From: Lithospermum erythrorhizon
Taxonomy: Eukaryota > Streptophyta > Magnoliopsida > Boraginales > Boraginaceae
Direction: 5' to 3'
Length of the DNA: 64,000 nucleotides
Assembly: GCA_019722365.1 (NCBI GenBank)
Contig: JADFUC010001351.1
Span: forward strand, 186,001-250,000
The notes beneath the pieces are model-generated. The model did no database searches. It was given only the letters and a program-made list of their open reading frames with translations, and was not told the DNA's origin. The position numbers and the translations under genes were made by a program. Positions 38,787 to 50,139 of this stretch are shown in pieces; the stretch's first letter is position 1, and each line of letters opens with the position of its first letter.

Positions 38787-40047
38787 GGGTAAAAGGTCAG
38801 GAACTATCACTTATGTTTATGTTCGTTTCCTATTCACTTACTCATGAATTATATGGTCTCATTCACTCATTGATAAATAAAAATTGGTTACGTTCACTTT
38901 TTGTTAAAATTTCGTTAAATATGTTGTTAACGATGTCACATGCATATCACATGACTTTTAGCAAGGGTAATTTTGGTAATTCAAAACTCAAAAAAACTAA
39001 AAAAGAAAAAACAATATTACACTAAAAATTAGTATCGTAATAAACAAAGCAAAAAAAACCCAACTCCTTCTTCCCCCTGCATACATCCCCACCACACAGA
39101 GTGCCATCTCCGCCAAAGCCCCACCATCGTAACCCCTACTCCTCACCACCCACCATCATTGAAAGTCCAAGTTCTACAAACAGTGAAATAGAATGATGGC
39201 TTATAGGGAATGGCCTAATTCTTCTAATGCTGGCTGAACAACAACAAGATTTGATTACAGAAGTCGATCATCCTCAGTGGAAACATAGTCCTAGTAATTA
39301 GCATATATGCTGATAAATTGAAACACACAATACATGAAGCATCATATAATTATATTAAGAATTTTCGTGCTTAATGACCACCAGCTAAACAATGAGAACA
39401 ATGCTCAATTTGTAGCCATACCAAGTATAAGTTCCCATATGCCGGGATAGTAACTAACAACTAATTCATACAAGAAAGCTCGATATACTAGACCGATGGA
39501 AACTAAAATCATGAATACTACCAATTCCATTTCATAAAATTTCAAAAAATTGTGATTCCAAATAAGAGACCATAGTCATTTTGATTTCAAGAAATTAGAA
39601 TTTGAGTTTCTGATATGCCTTATAGAATGAGTTCTCTAAGAACAATGCATGTTATATGTATTTCGAAGTTCTACTTTGTGGTATTCTTTGCTTTAGATAT
39701 CATAGACGCGCGTGTTCTTTGTTGTATTAAGAAATGAGTTAGCGGTGGTAATGATGGTCGCGGGTAGCTGAAGCATGGAAATGGCTTTGTATGGTCGGAC
39801 GATGACAGGGAAGAAAAGTAATTTGAGATTCTCTTTTCTTTATTTCATTTGTAAATTTCTAAATTACCCCTCAAGTAAAAGTCATGTGAGATGCATGTGA
39901 CCTCATTATCATAATTAACAAAAATTAATAGTGGTATTGAAAGTATTCAATTTTTATTCATGATAAGTGAATGAAGTCTATATAATTCATGAAATGAGCC
40001 GAAAAGAGGGAATGTATATAAACACGAACACGATTTCGCTTTTACCC
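38787..40047. mobile_element. MULE-type non-autonomous element with long TIRs (1)
   Basis: Terminal inverted repeats of about 200 bp: the left has CATGAATTATATGG, TGATAAATAAAAATTG and TCACATGCATATCACATGACTTTTA; the right is their reverse complement (AAAAGTCATGTGAGATGCATGTGACC, CAATTTTTATTCATGATAAGTGAATGAAG, TATATAATTCATG). The tips are GGGTAAAAG on both sides. Flanking bases (TAAAAACGG and TAAAAATGA) match 7 of 9, weak support for a 9-bp Mutator-type duplication. The interior (about 39050-39830) has a C-rich patch (39055-39160) and no transposase. Confidence 0.65.
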
Positions 40048-40513
40048 TAAAAATGAATTAATCAAATATTCGATAAATCAATCAAGGCTGCATATCACAC
40101 GCCTTTCTAAGAATAAATAAAGAATTGTGAAGCATTTTGATAACTTTTAAGTGATATCTAGCTAATCTATCATAGTTAAACTAAGGCTTTTTGCCGACGC
40201 ACTCCCTAAACTATCGATAATTTCTACGCGGCCCCTAATTCTATTCTTTTGTCTCGTACTTTTCTTCTTGCCTGTATTTGTTTCAGACCTAATTTTCCAC
40301 TAAAATACATAAATCTAAATAACTTTATTAATTCCTAAACATACAAAGGAAAACGACTATAGTACCATTATAACTTACAACAAAGACAAAACGTTAAACG
40401 ACTACGTTACTCCCTATATAAAATGATCATTTTATTCATGACACTATTATACTAAGATAGGACTAAAGTATAAAGGCCACATTTTAAATATTTTAAGCAT
40501 ACCTTAAAATAAA

Positions 40514-41681
40514 GGCTAATTTTCATTTGTCCCCTATACTACGCCTTTATTTTCAATCGCCTCTTGTGCTTTCAATTCTTGTCTCTTGCTTATCCCCGAA
40601 GATTCTTCTTGTCCTGCTTCATTCCTAAACTATTTTTCTTGTCTCAAATGTCTCCTAGACCCAATTTTACACCTTTAACAATATATAAATTCATTAAAAA
40701 TATGAAATACCTATTTTGTCCTTAATTAAAACTTCATTAAATATTACATTTAAAAATAAAATAATTAGAAATAAACTCCACCCCACCAACCACCACCATC
40801 CTCCACCACCACCCCCAACCCCTGACCACCCCAACTCCCACATCGCCCCCCCACCGCCCCACCCCACCCCCCTCACCGCCACAACCCCACCCCAACTTCA
40901 ATCATCTCTCCCTCACCGGCCCCACCCCCATCGCCACAAATTTCCCCACCCCACCCCCACAACCCCTCTCCACGCCCCACACCCCACCCCAACAGCCCCC
41001 CACTCATACGCCCCCCTTATTCCTACTATTTTCCCCCATTCCCATACCCCCCAACCCTCCCTTAAACCCGCCTCTTCTCTCCTACCAATTAAAAAACATC
41101 AATAACATTATAGTCGCCGACATCTATTACACAAAACAAACATCACAAAGATCGGCAGAGAAGGCGAGTTTGATCGATTTGGTCGACTGCAAATGATGCT
41201 GAGAAGGGAAGTTTGTACGGGGGTCAATCGGATTGTTGGTTAATTGATCGAGTATGGCCGGATTTTAAAAAGTGCAGAGCGCGTTTATGGAGGCCAAATG
41301 GTGGCCTAATTTTTGGGGCGTTGTCGGGGATTTAAGTAGCAGACCACGTTGAATATTGCTGGACGCAAAAGGGTGCCGAGGTTGAAGATGAAGGTGGATT
41401 AAAGGATGTCTTTTAATTAATTATTTTAAAATATTTCAAAATTTCCCCCTATTTTCAAGTGTAATGTTTAAGGAAGTTATATTTAGGGGTAAAATTATCC
41501 TTTAGTATTTTATAATAAATTTATGTTTGTTTAAATGTACAAGATAGGTCTGTTTCAGACAAAGAAAATAGCTTATGCGCAGCCTACCATAATACTTGTA
41601 TAAGAACCCAGATAAAGAATCCAAAATTTGCGATAAATCGAAAATAAACACATAATATAGAGGGCAAATAGCAAATTAGCC
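40514..41681. mobile_element. MULE-type non-autonomous element with C-rich core (2)
   Basis: The left end GGCTAATTTTCATTTGTCCCC pairs with the right end, whose reverse complement is GGCTAATTTGCTATTTGCCCTC. The inverted similarity continues inward for about 200 bp (TTTATTTTCAATCGCC against TTTATTTTCGATTTATCG). Both sides carry the identical 9-bp duplication TAAAATAAA (40505-40513 and 41682-41690), diagnostic of a Mutator-like insertion. The core (about 40776-41400) is extremely C-rich and then GC-rich, and may be captured sequence. No transposase is present. Confidence 0.85.
40776..41085 (+). repeat. C-rich low-complexity tract inside the second MULE
   Basis: About 300 bases of almost only C, A and T on the plus strand, with runs such as CCACCACCACCCCC. 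A 129-codon plus frame through it (40716-41105) is Pro/His/Thr-rich because of this composition. Lacking any family match, I do not call it a gene. A shorter tract of the same kind occurs at 41735-41830 just outside the element. Confidence 0.8.
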
Positions 41682-41690
41682 TAAAATAAA

Positions 41691-44281
41691 CCCCCATACT
41701 TTTATTCTTTATATCCCACCTCTTTATTCTTCAACACACCCCATCACTACCTTTTACTCTACCTCTACTCCCTACCCCATCAACAGCCCACAACTCCCCT
41801 ACCCCACAGCCCCCACTCCCCACTGCCGAATTTAGGTACTGTTCGAGGAAGGTTAACAGCTAAGCTTTGTAAACCAAAAACATGAAACATTTGTGGTTGT
41901 CATTTTCCATTTTCTATAAAAGTTAACATTTTTTAGCTTGATATAACAGATTCAAACAACCCCATTCCCTATCATTTTCGATACACAATTGTAGAGCACC
42001 ATTAGACCAACACAGTGTTGTCAATTTGGCCAGACTAATTGAGAAAGATCAGCAGTGAGGAGAGTCTCACCTCTCACTACTTTGGAAGGATGAGCTTCAA
42101 TCTATTGGGTTAGCTTAACGTAACTCTTGGTCTCAGATTCTGGGCGGGGAGGTTGCAAGGCTTAAGAGTGCCAGATAAAGTTAGTTAGTGCCAGGCCTTA
42201 TTTTACTTACGTAAAATATTTTAAAATGTGCCCTTATTATTTTGTATACTGGCTGCAAGAAAAATAATCATTTTAATTATTTAAAGCGTAAAATTGCATC
42301 TGGTGATGTAACGATAGTTCAAGTGAGGCAGAAACCGCATGCTAAAAGCATGCTAGCCTATCCGCATAGCATTTAATAAGTTCGCATATAAAAATTACGC
42401 GATACGAAAAGACGCTGATCAAAAAGCCTCAAACTAATGCTCGTAAACATTATCTGAGCTCTTTATTTTCTAATGTAATGTGGTTACCTATCGGCTATCA
42501 ATAATATTATTATAGATTAGATACCAGGAAGCTGGAATATAATACGACCCTAAGAGTAGTGTAAATCAATATTATTCCCCAGCTAGTTTACAATCTTCAT
42601 ATATGTTCCTGAATATTTCTCATGTAATATGCTGCCAACTGAAGTGTTTTATGCCAAACTAAAAAAGAGATTATGATTTCCAAATCATTATTCTGAAATA
42701 ACATGACTTAAAGTAGTAATTATTTACCACTTTTGATTTTCTTCAAAGTCTTTGCTACTATAGGTACAAGATCCTGTAACTAGCGTATTGGAATATAGTA
42801 AAATCATGCTGAATATACCAACCGATAAATAGCCAATGCTAAGCATCAAGATATAAAGATTCTACGCTTGTGGGTTCGAGTCACAAGAAAATCTCAGATT
42901 GAATGGCTTAGTAAAATGAAATCTCAAGCCCCTAATCGCTGGAGACATCCCATTTTCCTAATACTATGTTAACTCTCAAGAACATAAATGCGATAAAGTT
43001 CTTGGGGACGAGACTGAAAATTTCAATCTTGGAATATAGTAAATCATCAATAAAGTTGAAACATATTGAATCTTTCCAAGGACTTTATAAAGAGCAAAAG
43101 GGGTACTTAAATTTTGGTTGCCCTACAAATCTGTATGAGAGAACGATATATCAAATCAAATCTTGATTATTAATCAATAACACCTTTTAATGGTCTCTTT
43201 CTTTTTACTAATTTCACGTTAGTTTATTATTCTTTTGTTTCATTATTCTCATATGGGAAACAATTTGTCAAATTTTCTTTGCTGTCTCACTTTTCCTCAT
43301 TCCATTCTCTTCGGCTGAAAGATGAAATGACGTTACTAGAGGGCAGGTCCCACAACTCACTCGACATTTCCATGCACGTATTCCAATCAATCACTTTGAT
43401 TGATTTTCATTTTTCCCATTTTCATCGTCTTTCTTATTTTTGTGCAAAAATTAACAATGGGGTAAATCTCCTCACTGGCTAAGGGGAACATTTGTACCTA
43501 TTAAAATTTCCAAAAATAAAATTATTATATCAATTTATCACATTTAATTGTATGTTACTTTTTATTTTTCTATAATAAACCAGTTTTCTCTATTTTATTT
43601 TTTTCAGCAATGAACAATTAAAACAATTATTACGTACCAAGTACAAAAAATTACTAAGGAATGCCCAAAGATTGTGGCCAAGGTTTCCCCTAAATGTTTG
43701 GGAAAGACATATATGGAATAATGTTAGTAAACTTGTACATGATTATGTGAGTAATTTTTTTTAATGCAATTGAAATTTGCATTGCTTAATTGAAAGTAAA
43801 TACATAGTTTGTATTCATTAAATTATTTAATTGTATGTATACGTAAACTTAATAACTTATTCATAATGCAATTAAATATTAGTTAGAGTTGTATGCTAAA
43901 CTTTTCTAGCATTATCTTAAACAATAACGTGAAGTTTAAGTTTATCCAACTAATGATATTAAGAAGTCGTTAAGCAATAGGTGCGATAACTGGGGCTCAC
44001 GATAAATACACGCACTCTTTGGGTATTATGTATATATCAAATCGATACACTATTTTGTCTAAGCTTCAATTAATGTTCACATATCATCAATTGACTGATA
44101 CCACATGATGGTGTCTTTTATATTAATCCATTTTATCTTTATTTAAATAGTTCAAGCACCTTAAACATAATAAAAGCTTAAACACTAGATCAAGATCCGC
44201 CTCTATTGCCCTTCTAGCGGCAGCTCAAGCAATTTCGGATTTCTATAAATAAATAAATAAATAAAAAACTCTCATAAATAA
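41691..44281. other. Intergenic, no gene
   Basis: A C-rich patch (41735-41830) is followed by mixed AT-rich sequence. A tRNA-like B box (GGGTTCGAGTC) occurs at 42868-42878 without a folded tRNA around it. Open frames at 42966-43166 and 43279-43482 have no family match. Confidence 0.45.
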
Positions 44282-44283
44282 TA

Positions 44284-44489
44284 CTCCCTCCGTTTCAAAA
44301 TACATGATCATCTAATTATTTTAATTTTTCACAATAGTTGATTGTTTATAATTTTAATATACCTTTTTACAATTCCAATGTAGTTTTTACATTTTCAATG
44401 TATTTTTTTATAATCCTAATATAATTTTTCATAATTGTTTAATAAAACACTTATCATCTAAACAATCATCTATTTTGAAACGAAGAGAT
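44284..44489. mobile_element. Stowaway-type MITE
   Basis: Left end CTCCCTCCGTTTCAAAATA, right end TATTTTGAAACGAAGAGAT, flanked by TA at 44282-44283 and 44490-44491. At 206 bp, with an AT-rich interior containing the weakly repeated motif ACAATTCCAATGTA/TTTTCAATGTA, it is a typical Stowaway without coding capacity. Confidence 0.8.
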
Positions 44490-44548
44490 TAATTTTACAC
44501 CAAATGATCTAATACAAACTACATTCACCTAACATATGGAATGTCCTA

Positions 44549-44695
44549 CCTTTGAAGGGAAATAATAGCTAAAAGAGATTGTGGGAAATCTCGAATCAAC
44601 GTAAAATCTTCCTTTGAATCATTTGCCATATTTGCTACGAGATCTGCATCTTGATTTCCTTCTCTATAGATGTATGAAATTTGCCCATCACATAC
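44549..44695 (-). pseudogene. LINE-type RNase H (RVT_3) fragment
   Basis: Translating the minus strand from 44695 gives an open stretch of 49 codons with ISYIYREGNQDADLVANMA, then a short tail ending FPQSLLAIISLQR. HVYREGN-x-ADxLA is the C-terminal signature of the RNase H-like domain of plant L1-type LINEs and their relics. The final catalytic Asp is present (DADLVA), but the rest of the domain and the RT are absent. It is a short retroelement fossil abutting the Stowaway at 44284-44489. Confidence 0.65.
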
Positions 44696-44699
44696 CTCA

Positions 44700-47506
44700 A
44701 GTAATCACCTTCGAATCTTACCAATAGTCCCTTTATTTTGGGGTGAATCTAGGTAAATTGAGGTTAATATTCTCATTTATTTTGTTTGGATTCTAAAAAC
44801 TTGTTTTAATTAGGGAAATGGATTTAGCTAGATTTTCCTAGGTTATGCTACATTCAACTTAAAATCATTCACCCTCAAGGATAATGTATTCACTATTAAT
44901 CCATTACTTAATGCAGGTATTCATTTTAATTCACCCGATTCCCTTTTCTTATGTTAACTAGTAAAGGTAACGTATGGAATCGTCTCAAGAGCTTAATTTA
45001 ACATTATTTATTTTGTTATATAGTATTTATTTCAAGTATAATTTTAGTAATATTACTTCAATTATTGATATATTATTCTAATAATATATTCAACAAAGAA
45101 TAATTTTTATAAACTTAAATACTATATGTCAATCATGTAATAAATATTTTTAGAAAGTATACTTTAATTATTAAGTACTCTATTAAAATGGACAATTATT
45201 TTGGACGAATGGCATTTTTATCGAATATGATATGTTTGCATATTTTTCTATGATCTTATTTCTAAAAAGAATCGAAATCTATATAAGAGAAACAGACAAT
45301 GTATTATTATTATTGCTATTACTATTACTATAATAATAATAATAATAATAATAATATAATTACATTTAAAGTGAGGAAAAACAATAATAATAATAAAGAA
45401 AAGAACATTAATGTGAGGAGAATGCGATTTTTATCCTAATAAGAATTGTTGTTTAAAGTGAGAGTACAATAACATTGTAAGATGGCTAATGGTATAATAA
45501 TGATTAATAACTTTTTCCTCGAAATAAGATGAAAAAGAGTAGTATATGTATATATATCAAGAGAGTCTGATGAATCGATGATTAATATTAATTTAATGTT
45601 ACTCGTTTATGATATGAAGAAAATTTGATGATTAATATTAGTTAAATAGGGTATATATAAAGAAAATTATGTTTAGTATTAGTTTAATAAGATTATTAAC
45701 ATTATTTTCATAGTATATCTTATGAAACTATATTTATGAATTGATCATCAATATATTATCATCGATTTATTTGCTTTAAATTTGTCTGGATCCCAATATA
45801 TAAAATTCATATCTGCAGGAAATTAAATTAATAATAATAATTTAAAAAATATTACAATAGTTATCATTGCATGTTTAATAACACTCTACTCATAACAACA
45901 TCTCACCCCTATCAAGAGTTGAGTACATTATTTTGATTCATTTTGCTCGATTGGAAATGATTTATGGCTTATTAAAAACATTGAAACTCATCGCATTTTG
46001 GGAGTTAATTATCTGAGATATAAAATATTCGGGTTCTCAAACATTCTTAATGGTTACTTAATACTGCTTAATCTTATTGTAACTCACGAATTATCAATTA
46101 AGAGGTGGAATTATAAATTAAAAATGTTTGTCTAACTTTTTGCATTTCTTGTAGTTAACGATAATTTAAGAATTAAGAATGCGAAGTTAAAACAAACACA
46201 ACCCTTATTCGCACTTTTATATATGTTAGTTTAGTGATTAGTAATTTTAAAATATTATTCTCCACTTGATTCACCTCAATCCAAACGTACATGGCATACA
46301 TGTTTTGATTATCGAAATCAGCAGGTTCGAATCAAATAGATCACTCCTAGCAATACCTAGTCAGCTAGTGGAACGAACTATGGAATAATGTGCAGAGATG
46401 AGTATATTACCATTGCAAGTAATAACAGAAGGTGCCTGAGCAGGGTACCACCTAAAGATTCTTTGCTAACCACACAATCAAAGAAACTTAGTGGGGGTAA
46501 TTATCTCCAAACAAACATGAGCTCAAACTAAACACAGATGAGGGCATCAAAATGAAAACTGGATCAGAGAGTTCATTTTGTATATCAAGAATCTAAGCAA
46601 AATTCATTAACTACCAAGTACTGGCTTAAAAAACAAATCAAAACTCACAGTTATGCACAGGAAGGTAGAATTTTTTTAATGAAATTCAACTCCAGTTCAC
46701 TTCGTTTTAAGATTGATTAGATATCCCAATATCTCTGTAACAATGGTACATTTCTCAAGTATGAACTAAAATCTGTAAGAATGTTACCAGATATACAATG
46801 TACTATTTGATCTCCACTACACACCATAATCTGGATAGCATGTATCAGTAAATACACATTTGACAAGTATGATACCATAATTAGCAACTGAATCCTCTCT
46901 TCACTAATGTAACTGTAAACCGAAGCACCACACAATTCGACTACTCCAAGTACTAGGAAGTTAAAACCAAAATACATGGCAGAAATTTTAAAAGCATTTC
47001 ACAGGACTCCTGCAGTTCAGCCTCAAAGGTTTAACAAAAGTGACTATGAACATACTTTACATTGCAAGTATATTGCTCAAATTAGAAGCAAGGTTGTCAG
47101 TGGTGTCAATCGATCTATCCTGTATACCAAAAAACGGAAGTAGGTTCTATAAAAGTGGCCGCTTTCGTTGCAAAATCTGTATCATTTCTTCTTTGATTTC
47201 AGCATTACATATCCAATAAACAGGCATTGTACATTGAAAAAAATACATTTAAATAATAAAATTAACTCAAAATCAAAATTACATTTCTGGGAAAGCTCAA
47301 GTCTGTACTGTCAGCCAAGAGTTTTGGCCATTCACTGATCTCTTGACCACATTCTTTGTCCAATCTGTCCCGATACCACCTTCTTAGTGTATCACCAGTT
47401 TGACATTACCCAATATAGCCTTTGTGTAATTATGCTATCCAGCCCCATACAATAGTAGCACCTGTCACCAGTTCGCTTCTCTATTAAAACGAAAAACCAT
47501 CACGAT
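44700..47506. other. Intergenic and 3' region of the PIG-X gene, no other gene
   Basis: AT-rich, with a short (TAA)n array at about 45330-45355. The string GGATCCCAATATATAAAATTCATATCT (about 45789-45815) is the reverse complement of one at 38433-38459. An 86-codon minus frame at 46717-46977 has no family match. About 47100-47506 is probably PIG-X 3' UTR. Confidence 0.45.
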
Positions 47507-48871
47507 TCATGATTGTTTCAAATGATTAGATACTTCGACAGTGGAGAACTTAATAGATGTGTAAACAATTAGAAAAGCTGATACAGCTGCAGATAAGAAG
47601 GTAACGGCAGATACAACTTTGGCATGCTCCTTCGATCCACAAGGCACTTCCCACGCAGCTGTAGATGCTTCCACGCTGGGATAATTGTCAGTGGAAATCA
47701 AACAGGTTTCATTGAGCATATCTGCTTTATAGCTACACCGAATGAAGAAATCTGATTGGCCAAGTTTGACTTTTGAGAACTCATGCCCAAGTGGCTACAA
47801 AAAGGTATATTAAAGTCAGTGTAGTGCGACTAGGAAATACTTTGTCTGATTCAATGAGTTTTCAGCTAGTCTGCAACTATGTATAGTTGGGGAGGACCAT
47901 GGGCAACACTATTAAGAACTTGGGTGGGGACAGATTTAGAATGAGCATGCTGAACAATGTCTCTATATGGTTAAAAACCATAGTAGCCTTGATAAACTCA
48001 ATGAAAACTCTAGAACAAGATTGTGTACCTGATAACGGGCGTGCAGTGGAAGGTTAATGTTGATTTCTACTTCAGATTTATCTGTTTTGATTGATTCAAT
48101 CTTTTTGTGAACCTCAATAAGTGATCGGTTAGACCTAAATGATGGCAATTCTAGATTGGTGTCTCCAAATACAGCTGCATCACTAAAGACTGAAAAGAAA
48201 AATTGCAGAAACAAAAGATGAAAAATATCTTCATGTACTTCAATGCAATAACACTGCACACACAAATTCTCGCCAACCGTGACACAAAACTCTAGGACAT
48301 TGTATTTACCTCCTCGCTGAACAAAATGTTGCAATTCAAATGGATCTGCAAAAACCCCCGATGGCAATCTTTCAATCATTATTACTTCCCATGAGCATGC
48401 ATCCAGCTGATGAGCCGGAACCAATCCTAGATGAAATCTAACAGTTGTATCTAAACGCCGATGGGAACCTTCACCAATTAAATTGCGATTCAAATCAACC
48501 AGTCTCAGGACAACGTTGGGGCTATCTTCCGATAATTGACATGGACCAATTTTTAATTCATGTCTCATAAATTCATCGAAGTCTGAATCAATCAAGCAAC
48601 CATGACTTTCAAAGTATAAAGATGTAATGTACTTCTCCACACGCATCTGAAAAATCAAAATATTTTACCAGCCAAATTTCAGATGCCTACAAACACGAAG
48701 AATCTCTAGAGGGTAATACACAACCATGAGTCCAGAAAACCAATGCAAAAAATTAATGAGCTCGACTATTACTCTATCACAAACCTGACTTGAGGAGCTA
48801 GAGATAACAAGATGAAAGCAAAGGATTTGAATAGTCCAACATATCCATATCTGAAAACCTTGAACTTTCAT
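47507..48871 (-). CDS. PIGX: PIG-X/PBN1 homologue, subunit of GPI mannosyltransferase I
   Basis: PIG-X stabilises the catalytic subunit PIG-M, which adds the first mannose of the GPI anchor in the ER lumen. I read four exons: 48871-48785, 48646-48310, 48189-48029 and 47794-47507. Introns are GT-AG and the phases close to 290 residues. Exon 1 is a signal peptide (MKVQGFQIWICWTIQILCF). Exon 2 has the conserved YFESHGCLIDSDFDEF. Exons 2-3 join as RGGVFSDAAVFGDTNLELPS. NLPLHARYQ ends exon 3. Exon 4 has IRCSYKAD and a single C-terminal membrane span at about residues 255-276. That is the family architecture: large lumenal domain with one TM helix. The long open frame that runs through intron 2 (KYNVLEFCV...) is not coding. 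The gene symbol follows the human name. Confidence 0.88.
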
Positions 48872-48889
48872 TGAATATCTGAAACACAA

Positions 48890-49070
48890 GAGAATAAAAA
48901 GTTAATCTGAAGTACCTTATTCCATGAAGTAGCTTATTCCAGTTCTAATACTTAATCTGAAGTAGCATATTCCAGTACTAATACTTGATCTCTTCAGATT
49001 GTAACTGCTAATTATCAAGAATCTGAAGTAGCTAATTCCATGAATAGATAATCCGCAGGGCTCATTACAC
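48890..49070. repeat. Short imperfect repeats upstream of the PIG-X gene
   Basis: The motif AATCTGAAGTA(G/C)C and ATTCCA(T)GAA recurs three to four times within 180 bases just upstream of the start at 48871. It could be part of the promoter or leader. The function is unknown. Confidence 0.5.
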
Positions 49071-49283
49071 ACTTCTTATCCACCGTGAAGAAGTAGATGG
49101 TCATTGCTACTCAGCTTGGGTCAACTCGGAACAACGCCCTGTTATTACAAGTGGGTAAGCAGGCATACAATCCGACTCCCCCATATGGGAGTCTATTCAG
49201 AGGATATGGGGAAATCTGATGTATGGAATTGAATACATATATTTACCATATATTGATAAAAGAAGAGAATGGAGATCATGAGG

Positions 49284-49876
49284 GTATTTGGCTAAGCTTC
49301 TTTTTGTCAAAATCAACTTATAAGTTGATTTGGCCAAAAAGAAGTGTTTGGATAAAAATTCAAACCCACAACTTAACTTATAAGTTCGAAGAAAAAAAAG
49401 TAGGTAGCAATTCTCAACTCTTTTTTTGCTCCAACTTATAAGTTGGTTTGACCAAGTAATTTACTTCATTATCCCTCAATATTTAACTTTATACTTTATT
49501 TACCCTTCATTTAATAGTCATAAAAATACAATTTTTAGTTATAACAACTTTTAACATTATACTCTTTATTGAAAAAAATAAATAAATATTATATTTTAGT
49601 TATAAAATATAATTTTCGGTTATAATGATTTTTTATTCTTTCTTACTAATTTATTGATATCATAAAGATAAAAAAAAAATGATATATAAATGAGATGTCT
49701 TAAAAGTCATTTTATCATTTCTACAACTTATAAATTATTGCTATCCAAACATGTAAAAAAAATCTCATTATAAAGTTTTACGTACCTAAACAAGCCAAAA
49801 AAATGAAATTCGACAACTTATAAGTCGATTGTCACTTATGTCGGGTGTTATAAATTAAAAAATGTTTAGCCAAATT
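49284..49876. mobile_element. Palindromic MITE, probably hAT-type
   Basis: The left end GTATTTGGCTAAGC and the reverse complement of the right end, AATTTGGCTAAAC, match. The interior repeats CAACTTATAAGTTG-like palindromes (49315, 49380, 49434, 49820), so it would fold into strong hairpins. The flanking octamers TCATGAGG and CCATGTGT agree at 5 of 8, only weak support for a hAT duplication. No coding. Confidence 0.6.
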
Positions 49877-50139
49877 CCATGTGTTTTCGTGGCATGTATG
49901 ATATATCAATGGTGTTATAAATTTTCGAAATTTTTTTGATAAGGTAATTTTATTTTGTGATTGGTTAATTGTATGTCGAAGTTATTACGATGGTTGATAT
50001 AGACAAGTGATCAATCACACGACTATCTAATGTATTTTATATGTTGGATTGGATTATAAACTTGAGAGGCTTCTAATCTACCTCAGTAGGACTCCAAATC
50101 CGCTCTGCCTTGGCTTTCTGGTAAAAAAGAGAATCCCAA

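Noticed and set aside
40716..41105. 129-codon plus-strand frame rich in Pro, His and Thr
   Set aside because: It lies on a C-rich low-complexity tract in the core of a MULE. Composition alone explains both the residues and the absence of stops, and there is no family signature.
42868..42878. tRNA-like B box (GGGTTCGAGTC), and a similar GGTTCGAATC at 46323
   Set aside because: No acceptor, D or anticodon stem can be formed around either, and no SINE ends or poly-A tail are visible. They could be SINE relics but are not supported.
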